This document shows positions 14,938 to 23,170 of a DNA stretch of 41,190 nt, in pieces; within the stretch, counting starts at the first letter, position 1, and each line of letters begins with the position of its first letter. The stretch is from Azohydromonas aeria (lineage in GTDB: Bacteria; Pseudomonadota; Gammaproteobacteria; Burkholderiales; Burkholderiaceae_C). The notes beneath the pieces were generated by a model. The model did no database searches and was not told the origin of the DNA. It saw only the letters and a program-made list of their open reading frames with translations. A program made the translations under genes and the position numbers. The stretch lies in contig NZ_VIDQ01000067.1 in assembly GCF_009760915.1 (NCBI RefSeq), forward strand, positions 1-41,190, written 5' to 3'.

Positions 14938-15735
14938 TCAGCTCAAGCGGTCCAGGGCCAGCCGCAACTCCTGCTCGAACCGCTTGGTCAGGGCGCTCTT
15001 GACCTTGTCCGTCGATGAAGGGAAATAGCGCTCCAGTTTCATGCGCTCGGCGTAGACGGCCTTGACGATCTCGGCATCGGAAAGCCCGTCGAGGTTCATG
15101 CCGCCGAGCGCATTGGCAAATACCTTGTTGGCGGGCCCATGTTGCACTGCGACGGACCAGGCCACGTCGCGCAGGGTCGAGGAGCGCTGCGACAGGTCAA
15201 GGCCAGGTTTGCCGAGCAGGGTGACTGCAAAAGGCCGGTAGTGCGTATGCTCGATGAAGTCATGCTGGGATCTGAAGAATTCCGGTCTGGCAGCCAGCTT
15301 TCTCCAGGTTTCCTTGAAATTCTCGTCTCCGGCACGGGCGGCCGCGGCGCCACCGGCATTTTCAAGCTCGGCGGAAAGCTCCGGGAATTTCTTGGAAAGG
15401 AAGTCAAGGAATTTTCCCATCGTCCCGGTCAGGGTGGCAATCTGATAGGCGCCATATGAAAAGCCGCCCGTGCTGTCGCGCCCGATGGCCGCGGGATCGC
15501 CATTGCTCTCGAAGCGGCTTGACAGCGAGCCCAGTTCCTCTTCATCCGCCGCAACCGGTCCGGAGCGCCGCAGGGCCGGCGCAGGCCCGGCATCGTCCCA
15601 GGTGACCACTACGGTCCAGTTGCCATCGGCCTGCTCGATCATCTGGGCAAACTGCCCGGGCTTGGATCTGGCCTCGTTGAACATGAACTGGGCCTGGGCG
15701 TGAGACAGGCCCGTGCGCGCAATCTTCTGAATCAT
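14938..15735 (-). CDS. Lysozyme-like (peptidoglycan hydrolase-like) protein, possible effector
   Basis: The 265-residue product has no signal peptide. Its central part resembles lysozyme-fold hydrolases found in phage tails and secreted effectors: SSRFESNGDP with a candidate catalytic Glu76, then GGFSYGAYQIA at 90-100 and GTMGKFLDFL. The first 50 residues (RTGLSHAQAQFMFNEARSKP) form a separate helical and beta segment of unknown role, perhaps for delivery or binding. Codon use is less GC-biased than in the flanking chromosome, a sign of transfer. A perfect AAGGAGG precedes the ATG. It lies 27 bases after the lipoprotein gene on the same strand. I infer a peptidoglycan-cleaving toxin or lysin; with no vgrG or phage genes around, the delivery route is unknown and the family call is by motif resemblance only. 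Confidence 0.6.
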   Translation of the reverse strand: MIQKIARTGLSHAQAQFMFNEARSKPGQFAQMIEQADGNWTVVVTWDDAGPAPALRRSGPVAADEEELGSLSSRFESNGDPAAIGRDSTGGFSYGAYQIATLTGTMGKFLDFLSKKFPELSAELENAGGAAAARAGDENFKETWRKLAARPEFFRSQHDFIEHTHYRPFAVTLLGKPGLDLSQRSSTLRDVAWSVAVQHGPANKVFANALGGMNLDGLSDAEIVKAVYAERMKLERYFPSSTDKVKSALTKRFEQELRLALDRLS

Positions 15736-15762
15736 GATGGCCTCCTTGGCTGCAGCGAAAGG

Positions 15763-16725
15763 TTACTTGCAGATCGACCGGATCAACGAGCCGATTTGTG
15801 GGTCATCCAGTGCCTGCTGACGCAGTTTCTCGAACCTGGTTTCGGAGCTGGTCAGGAAATCGCTGACGGGAGTGCCAGGGGCCGCGGGATCGAGCCCGTT
15901 GGTCTTCAGCCACGGATACAGGCGGTCCTGCAGGCCTGGTTTCAGTTTTGCCTCAGGTGTCAGGCATTTTTCCAGCGTGCGACTGGTTTGCGTATCGGCG
16001 GCCTTGCTGACCAGGAAACCCTGGCCCTTCAATTGCTCGGTAATTTCCGCCTCCGTGGGCAGCCTCTTGATCAGCTCCTGTTCCGCTGCAACTTGAGCGT
16101 TGCTGGACTGCTTCGTGAGGCTGGAAATGGCGCCGAAGATGCTGCCGGCATTGTAATAGTCGTCCAGATCGCGGCGTGCTTGCAGCATGGGGTAGCGGGT
16201 GGTATCGACGAGCATGCCGAGCCTGATTCTTGCAAGCACTTGGTCGCGTCGCGCGTCCATTTGCGAAAGCAAGGCGGGCAGGGTCGTATCAAAATAGACG
16301 TTCTTGTCGATGGAAACCTTGCTGCCGATGATGACGGCCGACAATGCGCTGGTGGCGGTCTTGGTGCTGACGTCGCTGACGCCGGCGCCAACGGCATTCA
16401 ACAGCAGGGTGGCAATATCGGTGCTTACCGAGGAGCCGACCCGTTGGGTATAAAGGCTTTGCTTGTAGGTCAGGTATGCTTGGTCAATCAGGCCGACCCT
16501 GATTTCGATAAATTGATTGCGCAGGCTTCCCCTATCCTGATCGGAATTGGCTTTGTAAACTTTTTCCAGATAAGTGGCGTGCAGCGCGTCATCGCTCTCA
16601 AGGTTGACCGCCGGACTCCATTTCGGAGCGCCTTGCAAACCGGCGCAGCCTTGCAGGGCCAGGCATGCCGCCAACAATAATCTATATTTCCCGAAGGCGG
16701 GCTGCCTGGTCTGTCGATGGCTCAC
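15763..16725 (-). CDS. Lipoprotein of unknown function, upstream of the lysozyme-like gene
   Basis: The 320-residue product starts at GTG 16725, with AAGGAG six bases upstream. Residues 14-27 (YRLLLAACLALQGC) form a signal peptide with a lipobox ending at Cys27, so it should be lipid-anchored and face the periplasm. The mature part is mostly alpha-helical (NQFIEIRVGLIDQAYLTYKQ) with a glycine- and alanine-rich hydrophobic stretch around residues 103-133 (TDIATLLLNAVGAGVSDV). I do not recognise a named domain. It is the first gene of a two-gene unit with the lysozyme-like protein and shares its lower GC. A periplasmic lipoprotein next to a predicted wall-degrading enzyme fits an immunity or partner protein, but that is inference from context. 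Confidence 0.65.
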   Translation of the reverse strand: MSHRQTRQPAFGKYRLLLAACLALQGCAGLQGAPKWSPAVNLESDDALHATYLEKVYKANSDQDRGSLRNQFIEIRVGLIDQAYLTYKQSLYTQRVGSSVSTDIATLLLNAVGAGVSDVSTKTATSALSAVIIGSKVSIDKNVYFDTTLPALLSQMDARRDQVLARIRLGMLVDTTRYPMLQARRDLDDYYNAGSIFGAISSLTKQSSNAQVAAEQELIKRLPTEAEITEQLKGQGFLVSKAADTQTSRTLEKCLTPEAKLKPGLQDRLYPWLKTNGLDPAAPGTPVSDFLTSSETRFEKLRQQALDDPQIGSLIRSICK

Positions 16726-16870
16726 GAGCGTCTCCTTCTGTGCTCACGAAAAGCATCCCCTCGATACTGCCCGGGTGTCTCGTCCTTGTAGCACGGGCTT
16801 CAACCGGCGCCAATTCTCCAAAGGCTCGGTTTCCGGTTGCCGTTCTTTTCGGGAAATGGGCTAACTTATT

Positions 16871-17047
16871 GCCTGGGTGCTGTCAAGATATGTTGGAAAA
16901 TCCAGTCATCCAGATTGTCCGTGCGGCGCAGCGCATGGGCCCGTTGCTCGAAATGCCCTGAACGGATCGCGCCGGCTCCACGGGTTTCAACAGGTAGTCC
17001 CCCGCGGCGCGCTCGAAAGCCCGCAGCGCGTACTCATCGTGCGCGGT
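16871..17047 (-). pseudogene. Relic of a LytTR/AlgR-type response regulator receiver domain
   Basis: Minus-strand codons from 17047 read TAHDEYALRAFERAAGDYLL followed by KPVEPAR, the beta4-to-beta5 part of a receiver domain with its conserved Thr and Lys-Pro, as in AlgR/LytR regulators. A stop codon lies two codons upstream in the same frame, and after about 28 residues the match is lost. Shifting frame gives HFEQRAHALRRTDNLDDW up to a TAA near 16871. No start, phosphorylation-site aspartate or DNA-binding domain is left. It is a decayed remnant in the 405-base gap between the lipoprotein gene and the hipB-like gene; the rest of that gap (16726-16870, 17048-17130) shows nothing I can name. 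Confidence 0.6.
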
Positions 17048-17130
17048 CGATCAACAGTGTATTGAAGCCTAAACTTGATGTTTGCTTCAAGCGTTCATTT
17101 CATCGGCCTGGAAATTGAGATATTTGTCAA

Positions 17131-17394
17131 ATGCACACCCTTCAGGAGCTTGGTGAAGCCATCGCGGCGCGGCGCCGCGAGTTGAAACTGCGCCAGCAGG
17201 TGGTAGCGGCACAGGCCGGCATCACGGTCGAGTCGCTGTCGCGGCTGGAGCGGGGGCGGCTGGCGGAGTTCGGCACACGCAAGCTGCTGGCGGTACTGGC
17301 CGTGCTGGGGCTGGAGCTGAACGTCATGCCTGAAGGCCGCGCCGGCACGCTCGACGAGCTGCGCCGCGAGCGCAGCCAGGCCTCGCCGTCATGA
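17131..17394 (+). CDS. HipB-like XRE-family antitoxin/regulator
   Basis: The 87-residue protein is a Cro/C1-type helix-turn-helix: LGEAIAARRRELKLRQQVVA leads into AAQAGITVESLSRLERGR, helices 2 and 3, at about residues 27-44. After it come LLAVLAVLGLELNVMP and a short polar tail, the usual layout of HipB-type antitoxins. The next gene starts within its stop codon (ATGA at 17391), as in hipBA operons, and encodes a hipA beginning. Since hipA is broken, the regulator is orphaned. It might still repress its own promoter. Family call secure, HipB assignment from the operon partner. Confidence 0.8.
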   Translation: MHTLQELGEAIAARRRELKLRQQVVAAQAGITVESLSRLERGRLAEFGTRKLLAVLAVLGLELNVMPEGRAGTLDELRRERSQASPS

Positions 17395-17502
17395 AGCTCG
17401 GCGTGTACGTGCTGGGCCGCGACGTGGCGGTGCTGGAGCCCGCGGGCGACTTGGCCTACTACGCCGGCACGGCGCCGGACGATTTCCATATCGCTGACCA
17501 TG
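17391..17502 (+). pseudogene. hipA N-terminal fragment, frameshifted and truncated
   Basis: The start MKLGVYVLGRDVAVLEPAGD matches the N-subdomain of HipA-type kinases, and LAYYAGTAPDDF continues it. After DDF the frame shifts by one base; the shifted frame gives ISLTM, matching the family's DDFVSLTMPV, at 17490-17502. Then homology stops and a different gene begins. Normal HipA has over 400 residues, so the kinase part is gone. The toxin cannot be made. Confidence 0.75.
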
Positions 17503-17989
17503 CTCGGCTTTCGCAACCCGGGGCTGATGCGCGTGCCGCCGGAGCTGGCCGTGCAGGGCGGCCACAGCGACTGCCGCAACCGGCGCATGCAGCACATGTT
17601 CCGCCTCGTGGGCTACGGCGACCAGGCCGGCTCGGGGCTGCTCAAGATCTTCCGCAACTGGGCCGGGCAGCATTGGCGGCGCCCGGTGCTGCACGCGCTG
17701 CGGGAACCCGAGCAGACGCAGATGGAGCTGCGCATGAGCAGCCTCGTGCCGCCGGAAACGCTGTCCGAGCTGGAGGCGCACCTGGGATTCCGCTTTGCGG
17801 CGCTTGTGCGAGGGCCGTTTCGTGGGCCGCAAGGTGTTGGCCCGCCTGTTGAACCGGAATCCCGACGATTTGTTCAAGCGCACCTTGAATCCCATGGTCC
17901 AAAGTCAGGAGCTTTTGTTGGCCTTTGCATCCGCGACCGATCCGCGGCAGGCCTACACCACGAACCAGAAGAGCAGTACCGCCGAATGA
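17503..17989 (+). pseudogene. C-terminal remnant of an ATP-binding (AlbA_2/HATPase-type) protein, frameshifted
   Basis: Directly after the hipA piece the frame reads FRNPGLMRVPPELAVQGGHS then SDCRNRRMQHMFRLVGYGDQAGSGLLKIF. This is the conserved C-terminal half of bacterial ATP-binding proteins with AlbA_2 and HATPase_c_4-like domains, often found beside type I restriction genes. Near 17795 the coding frame changes, and the other frame continues as RRLCEGRFVGRKVLARLLNR to a TGA at 17989. The N-terminal half is missing. The last codons overlap the hsdM start as ATGA, the normal coupling of such gene sets. So the fusion with hipA arose by deletion, and the remaining piece is not functional. Confidence 0.65.
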
Positions 17990-19509
17990 ACACTGCCTCC
18001 CTCATCCAGAAAGTCTGGAATTTCTGCCACACCCTGCGCGACGACGGCGTGGGCTATGGCGACTACCTGGAACAGTTGACTTACCTGCTGTTCCTGAAGA
18101 TGGCGCACGAGTACACGCAGCCGCCTTATGACCAGGAGCCCCGCATTCCCGCCGGGTTCGACTGGCCCAGCCTGCGCGGCAAATCCGGCGAGCCGCTGGA
18201 GGCCCAATACCTGGCGGCGCTGCACGAGCTGGGCAAGCAAAAGGGCATGCTCGGCGCCATCTTCTTCAAGGCACAGAACAAGATCCAGGACCCGGCCAAG
18301 CTCGCTCGCTTGGTAAAACTCATCGACGAGGAAACCTGGGTCGGCATGGACGCCGACACCAAGGGCGATTTGTACGAGGGCTTGTTGCAGAAGAATGCCG
18401 AGGACACCAAGAGCGGCGCCGGCCAGTATTTCACGCCGCGCGCGCTGATCCAGGCCATGGTGGCCTGCATGCGCCCGCGGCCGATGCAGACCATTGCCGA
18501 TCCGTCCTGCGGCACGGGCGGTTTCTTCCTGGCGGCCAATGACTGGATCCAGGGCACCGGCCAGTGGCTGGCGGAAAACCAAGCCTGGCTGAATTACGGG
18601 CACGACGGCCTGAACGACGCGGAACAGGATTTCCTGCGCGACGAGACTTTCAGGGGCAATGAAATCGTCGCCGGTACGCGGCGGCTGTGCCTGATGAACT
18701 TGTTTTTGCACGGCATCGGCGACATGGTGAGCGAGCCCTCGATTCGCTTGGCCGACGCGCTGATTGCCTCGCCGGCTGAAACGGTGGATCTGGTGCTGGC
18801 CAATCCGCCCTTCGGCAAGAAGAGCAGCATGACCATCACCAACGAGGAAGGCGAGGAGGATCGCGAGGCGCTGACCTACGAGCGGCAGGATTTCTGGCAG
18901 ACCACGGCCAACAAACAGCTCAATTTCCTGCAGCACATCGCCAGCATGTTGAAAACCACCGGCCGCGCGGCGGTGGTGCTGCCCGACAACGTGCTGTTCG
19001 AGGGCGGCGCGGGCGAGAAAATCAGGCGCAAGCTGCTGGAGAATTGCGACGTCCACACCATATTACGCCTGCCCACGGGAATCTTTTACGCCCAGGGCGT
19101 CAAGGCCAACGTCGTGTTTTTCGACAACCGGCCCAAGGACGGCACGGTGCATACCAAGGGCATCTGGTTCTACGATTTGCGCACAAACCAGCATTTCACG
19201 CTGAAGACCCGGCCGCTGAAATTGACGGACCTGCGTGATTTCATCGCCTGCTACAACCCGGAAAACCGGCACGAGCGCCGGGAAACCGAGCGCTTCAAGT
19301 ATTTCAGCTACGAAGACCTGGTTGCCCGGGACAAAGCCAGCCTGGACGTGTTCTGGCTCAAGGACGACAGCCTCGACCACCTCGACGATTTGCCGACGCC
19401 GGACGTGCTGCAGCAGGAAATCATCGAGCACTTGGAGGCGGCGCTGGCGGCGTTCCGGGACGTGGCGGCGGGGTTGCCGGTGTTTGCCAATCCCGCCCAA
19501 AAGCCATGA
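17986..19509 (+). CDS. hsdM: Type I restriction-modification methylase subunit HsdM, orphan
   Basis: The 507-residue product is an N6-adenine methyltransferase of type I systems. It has the N-terminal helical HsdM_N domain (about 5-130), the S-adenosylmethionine motif DPSCGTGGF at 172-180 and the catalytic NPPF at 273-276, so both active-site motifs are intact. HsdM needs a specificity subunit HsdS to bind DNA, but neither hsdS nor hsdR follows: the next gene, overlapping by four bases, is a nucleoside deoxyribosyltransferase. It may be silent, work with an HsdS encoded elsewhere, or be a leftover. The start at 17986 fits the family. The same frame is open upstream to 17500, so a longer fused product cannot be excluded. 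Base composition is lower in GC than the following gene. Confidence 0.9.
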   Translation: MNTASLIQKVWNFCHTLRDDGVGYGDYLEQLTYLLFLKMAHEYTQPPYDQEPRIPAGFDWPSLRGKSGEPLEAQYLAALHELGKQKGMLGAIFFKAQNKIQDPAKLARLVKLIDEETWVGMDADTKGDLYEGLLQKNAEDTKSGAGQYFTPRALIQAMVACMRPRPMQTIADPSCGTGGFFLAANDWIQGTGQWLAENQAWLNYGHDGLNDAEQDFLRDETFRGNEIVAGTRRLCLMNLFLHGIGDMVSEPSIRLADALIASPAETVDLVLANPPFGKKSSMTITNEEGEEDREALTYERQDFWQTTANKQLNFLQHIASMLKTTGRAAVVLPDNVLFEGGAGEKIRRKLLENCDVHTILRLPTGIFYAQGVKANVVFFDNRPKDGTVHTKGIWFYDLRTNQHFTLKTRPLKLTDLRDFIACYNPENRHERRETERFKYFSYEDLVARDKASLDVFWLKDDSLDHLDDLPTPDVLQQEIIEHLEAALAAFRDVAAGLPVFANPAQKP

Positions 19510-20027
19510 AAACCCTGTACCTCGCCGGCCCCGACGTCTTCTTCCGCGACGCCGCCGCCCGCTACGACGCGCTGCGCGCCCTATGCGCCGCCCACGGCCT
19601 GCAGGGCATCGCCCCGGTGGACGGCGAGCCGCTGCCGCCGGGCCTCGGCCCGTCGCAGCAGGCCGAGTGGATCTACCAACACAACATGGCGCTGCTGCGC
19701 GGCTGCGACGCGGTGCTGGCCAACGTGATGGCGTTCCGCAACCCGGTCGAGCCCGATTCCGGCACCGTCTTCGAGATCGGCGCCGCCGTGGCGCTGGGCA
19801 AGCCGGTGGCGGTGTACGACGCGGCGCTGTCGCGCAGCACCGCCGAGCGCGTGCGCGCCGCCTTCGGGCAGGCGCCGGGCGGCGCGCCGGGCGCGCAGTT
19901 CGACGCCACCCACGGCTTCCTGATCGAGGACTTCGGCGAGGCGCTGAACCTCATGCTGTCGCGCTCGTGCTCGGTGCACCTGGACGCGGCCGAGGCGGTG
20001 GCGGAGTTGGCGCGGCGGCTGGGGTGA
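19506..20027 (+). CDS. Nucleoside 2-deoxyribosyltransferase
   Basis: The 173-residue product belongs to the nucleoside 2-deoxyribosyltransferase family, which moves the deoxyribose between bases or hydrolyses nucleotides in salvage. It begins with the typical MKTLYLAGPDVF and carries DSGTVFEIGAA at 84-94 with the nucleophile Glu90; ANVMAFRNPVEPDSG gives the Asn and Asp that position the substrate. Length is normal. Its ATG overlaps the hsdM stop (ATGA at 19506-19509). The sharp rise in GC bias compared with hsdM suggests a boundary between acquired and native DNA exactly here. A palindromic repeat follows. Confidence 0.88.
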   Translation: MKTLYLAGPDVFFRDAAARYDALRALCAAHGLQGIAPVDGEPLPPGLGPSQQAEWIYQHNMALLRGCDAVLANVMAFRNPVEPDSGTVFEIGAAVALGKPVAVYDAALSRSTAERVRAAFGQAPGGAPGAQFDATHGFLIEDFGEALNLMLSRSCSVHLDAAEAVAELARRLG

Positions 20028-20110
20028 GGGGGTTTCCCGCGCCTGCTCACTGCTGTCCGAAGAATCTGCTTGTGGCACCCCGTCGGCCGCGACGCCTCGC
20101 ACCCCGATTC

Positions 20111-20234
20111 GTCATTCCGGCGAAAGCCGGAATCCACGCGCACTGCTGCGCTGGCATGGCTGACGCCAGCACGTGCCGGCACCGGCCAGCGGGACAACGC
20201 GGCGTTCGTGGATTCCGGCTTTCGCTGGAATGAC
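20111..20234. repeat. 124-bp palindromic repeat, copy A
   Basis: GTCATTCCGGCGAAAGCCGG at 20111 is matched by its inverted copy ending at 20234 (one mismatch). The interior contains CCACGCGCACTGC, GCCGGC and GGCGTTCGTGG. Flanking homology with copy B (22914-23037) extends from about 20045 (CTCACTGCTG) to about 20290, so the whole unit is near 250 bp. The 301-base gap 20028-20328 is essentially this element. Confidence 0.88.
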
Positions 20235-20328
20235 GAAGCAGTAGGCGGGATGCCCGTGCTGCCGGGATGCCGGTCGTTCTCCACTCTCCCCGGACATCAG
20301 CCTTCGCCCGCCCGGCGCCGCCCATCCC

Positions 20329-21216
20329 ATGACCTCGCCGCCCATCCTCCCCTTCGTCCTGCTGGCCCTGGCCATCGCCGCCGCCTGGCTGCCGGCCCTG
20401 CGCCTGGGTCGCGGCCCGGCGCTGCCGCCCGCGCTGCCGCTGGGCGCCGCGGCCACGCTCGCGGCCTGGTTCACGGGCGTGATCGACGGGCGCGCCCTGG
20501 CGGCGGCCGCGGTGCTGGCCGCGCTGGCCCTGGCCTCGCGCACCGTCACCGCCCCGGCACCGCGCCGCGTGCTGGCCGCGCTCGCGCTGGCGCTGGCCTT
20601 CGCCCTGGGGCTGCGCCTGGTGCCCGGCTTCGCCCCGGCCGTGTTCCTGGACGGCATCCGCCTCGCCCCGGATTCGGCGCCGTTCCGCTTCACGCTGGGC
20701 TTCGACGCCGGCCTGGCCGGGCTGGTGATCGTGCTGACGTTCTGCCGCCGCGCGCAGAGCCTGGCCGAGCTGGCCGCGGTGCTGCGCCGCGCCGCGCCCG
20801 TGGCGCTGGGCACGGCGGCGCTGGTGCTGGCGCTGGGCACCCTGGCCGGCATCGTGCGGCCGGACCTGAAATGGCCCGGCTTCACCCCGGCGTGGCTGCT
20901 GAAGATCCTGCTGTGGACCTGCGTGCTGGAGGAGGGCTTCTTTCGCGGCGTGATCCAGGAGCGGCTGGCGACATGGCGCCCCATCGCGGATCGGCCGGCG
21001 CTGCGCGCGCTGCCCGTGCTCGTGGCCGCCGCGCTGTTCGGGCTCGCGCACCTGGGCGGCGGCGCCGCCTATGCCGCGCTGGCCGCGCTCGCCGGCCTGG
21101 GCTACGGCTGGGCCTACGCGCGCACGCGCCGCATTGAGGCGGCCATCGCCGCGCATTTCACGCTCAACGCCGCGCACTTCATCGGCTTCAGCTATCCGCA
21201 CCTGCTCAGGAGCTGA
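20329..21216 (+). CDS. CPBP-family intramembrane metalloprotease-like protein
   Basis: The 295-residue membrane protein has about eight hydrophobic segments. The three CPBP (Abi) motifs are present in the C-terminal third: EEGFFRG in a helix (motif 1, Glu-Glu and Arg), LFGLAHLGGG (motif 2, Phe and His), and AHFTLNAAHF (motif 3, His and Asn). Members include CAAX-type prenyl proteases and proteins tied to bacteriocin self-immunity; the substrate here is unknown. It stands alone between a palindromic repeat and glpK on the other strand. The ATG at 20329 has no clear ribosome site, but the first helix (PILPFVLLALAIAAAW) follows directly. Confidence 0.87.
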   Translation: MTSPPILPFVLLALAIAAAWLPALRLGRGPALPPALPLGAAATLAAWFTGVIDGRALAAAAVLAALALASRTVTAPAPRRVLAALALALAFALGLRLVPGFAPAVFLDGIRLAPDSAPFRFTLGFDAGLAGLVIVLTFCRRAQSLAELAAVLRRAAPVALGTAALVLALGTLAGIVRPDLKWPGFTPAWLLKILLWTCVLEEGFFRGVIQERLATWRPIADRPALRALPVLVAAALFGLAHLGGGAAYAALAALAGLGYGWAYARTRRIEAAIAAHFTLNAAHFIGFSYPHLLRS

Positions 21217-21270
21217 GCAGCCCTTGCAGCCCCTGCAACGCCGCGCGTGCTGCGGTGGAAGCGGTAGGTG

Positions 21271-22764
21271 TCACTCCGCCACCACCTGCCGCACCGCGCG
21301 CTCCCAGCGCGCCATCAGCTCCTGGGCGCGGTCGCGCTCCATGGTCGGCGTGAACACGCGCTCCGGCCGCCACTGCGCCGCCAGCTCGTCGAGCACCTGC
21401 CACACGCCCGCGCCCAGGCCGGCAAGGTAGGCCGCGCCCAGCGCGGTGGTCTCGGTGACCTGGGGCCGCAGCACGGGAATGCCGAGCAGGTCGGCCTGGA
21501 ACTGCATCAGCAGGTCGTTGACGCAGGCGCCGCCGTCCACGCGCAGCTCGCTCACCGGCAGCCCGCCGCCCTCCTGCGCGTCGCGGCTCATGGCCTGCAG
21601 CAGCGCCGCGCTCTGGAAGGCGATGCTCTCCAGCGCCGCGCGCGCCACGTGCGCGGCGGAGCTGCCGCGCGTCAGGCCCAGGATCGCGCCGCGCGCCTCG
21701 GCATTCCAGTACGGCGCGCCCAGCCCGGTGAAGGCCGGCACCACCGTCACGCCGCCGCTGTCGGGCACGCTGCCGGCCAGGGCCTCGACCTCGGCGCTGG
21801 CGTCGATGGCGTGCAGCCCGTCGCGCAGCCACTGCACCACCGCGCCGCCGACGAAGACGCTGCCCTCCAGCGCGTACTGCGCCGCCGCGCCCGGCTGCGC
21901 CGCCGCCGTGCTGACCAGCCCGTTGCGCGAGCGCTGCAGCCGGTTGCCGGTGTGCATGAGCAGGAAGCAGCCGGTGCCGTAGGTGTTCTTGGCCATGCCC
22001 GGCGCGAAGCAGGCCTGGCCGAAGAGGGCGGCCTGCTGGTCGCCGGCCATGCCGCACACGGGGATGGCCGCGCCGAAATGCGCCGCGTCGCTGTCGCCGA
22101 AGCGGTGGCTCGACGGCAGCACCTCGGGCAGCAGCGAGGCCGGGATGTCCAGCGCCGCGAGCAGTTCCTCGTCCCAGCGCCGGCGCGCGATGTCCCAGAG
22201 CATGCTGCGCGAGGCGTTGCTCACGTCGGTGGCATGCACGCGCCCGGCCGTGAGCTGCCACAGCAGCCAGCTGTCCACGGTGCCGAAGGCCAGCTCGCCG
22301 CGCTGCGCCGCCGCGCGCGCGCCGGCCACGTGGTCGAGCAGCCAGCGGATCTTGGTGGCGGAGAAGTAGCTGTCGATGACCAGCCCGGTGCGCTCGCGCA
22401 CCAGCGGCTCCAGCCCCTGCGCCCGCAACTGCGCGCACAGCGGCTCGCCGCGGCGGTCCTGCCAGACGATGGCGTGGTGGAGGGGCCGGCCCGTGGCGCG
22501 CTCCCACAGCAGCGTGGTCTCGCGCTGGTTGGCGATGCCGATGGCGGCCACGTCGCGCGCCGACAGCCGCGCCTGCGCCAGCGCCCGGCGCGCGGTGTCG
22601 AGCTGCGAATTCCAGATCTCCATCGGGTCGTGCTCGACCCAGCCCGGCTGCGGGAAGCGCTGCCGCAGCTCGCGCTGCGCCTGCGCCACGACGCGGCCGG
22701 CGGCGTCGAAGACGATGCTGCGCGAGCTGGAGGTGCCCTGGTCCAGGGCCAGCAGGTAGCTCAT
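21271..22764 (-). CDS. glpK: Glycerol kinase
   Basis: The 497-residue FGGY-family kinase converts glycerol to glycerol 3-phosphate in the cytoplasm. It starts LALDQGTSSSRSIVFDAAGR (phosphate-binding loop of the first actin-like domain). YFSATKIRWLLDHV is FGGY signature 1, and GGACVNDLLMQFQADLLG is signature 2 in the second domain. CGMAGDQQAALFGQ supplies the catalytic Asp. Length is standard. No glpF or glpD is adjacent, so it is not in a glycerol operon here. GAAAGGAGACCGCCC lies just upstream of the ATG at 22764, a strong ribosome site. Downstream lies the convergent CPBP gene. Confidence 0.96.
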   Translation of the reverse strand: MSYLLALDQGTSSSRSIVFDAAGRVVAQAQRELRQRFPQPGWVEHDPMEIWNSQLDTARRALAQARLSARDVAAIGIANQRETTLLWERATGRPLHHAIVWQDRRGEPLCAQLRAQGLEPLVRERTGLVIDSYFSATKIRWLLDHVAGARAAAQRGELAFGTVDSWLLWQLTAGRVHATDVSNASRSMLWDIARRRWDEELLAALDIPASLLPEVLPSSHRFGDSDAAHFGAAIPVCGMAGDQQAALFGQACFAPGMAKNTYGTGCFLLMHTGNRLQRSRNGLVSTAAAQPGAAAQYALEGSVFVGGAVVQWLRDGLHAIDASAEVEALAGSVPDSGGVTVVPAFTGLGAPYWNAEARGAILGLTRGSSAAHVARAALESIAFQSAALLQAMSRDAQEGGGLPVSELRVDGGACVNDLLMQFQADLLGIPVLRPQVTETTALGAAYLAGLGAGVWQVLDELAAQWRPERVFTPTMERDRAQELMARWERAVRQVVAE

Positions 22765-22913
22765 GGGCGGTCTCCTTTCAAGGTGGCCTGCGCCGCGCGC
22801 ATGGCGAAGCCGGCCAGAGAAGGAATGCCGTCATCCCGACGAAAGCTCACTGCTGCCCGGGACAACTTCTGCGCGCGGCATCCCGTCAGCCACGACGCCC
22901 CGTACCCCGATCC

Positions 22914-23037
22914 GTCATTCCGGCGAAAGCCGGAATCCACGCGCACCGTGGCGGTGGAACGGCGGGCGCCGGCACATGCCTGCGCAGGCCAGCGAGGCAC
23001 TGCGGCGTTCGTGGATTCCGGCTTTCGCCGGAATGAC
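22914..23037. repeat. 124-bp palindromic repeat, copy B
   Basis: Inverted ends GTCATTCCGGCGAAAGCCGG and its complement enclose an interior that matches copies A and C in places. The wider unit runs from about 22846 to 23098. An additional imperfect outer pair, CCGTCATCCCGACGAAAG at 22829 and GCCGAAATGACGG at 23102, encloses it. The 406-base gap 22765-23170 holds this element and no gene. Confidence 0.88.
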
Positions 23038-23170
23038 GGAGTAGTAGGCGGGATGCCCGTGCTGTCGGGATGCCGGTCGTCCTCCGCTTTCCCCAGACAG
23101 CCGCCGAAATGACGGTGCTGTTTCCTCCGGCCGGCACCGCGGCTTGCCTGCCGCCTGCCTCAGCCTTTCT

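Noticed and set aside
20047..21201. Minus-strand frame of 384 codons across a palindromic repeat and the CPBP gene
   Set aside because: It runs through the repeat and is antisense to a clear membrane protease; very rich in Arg, Gly and Gln.
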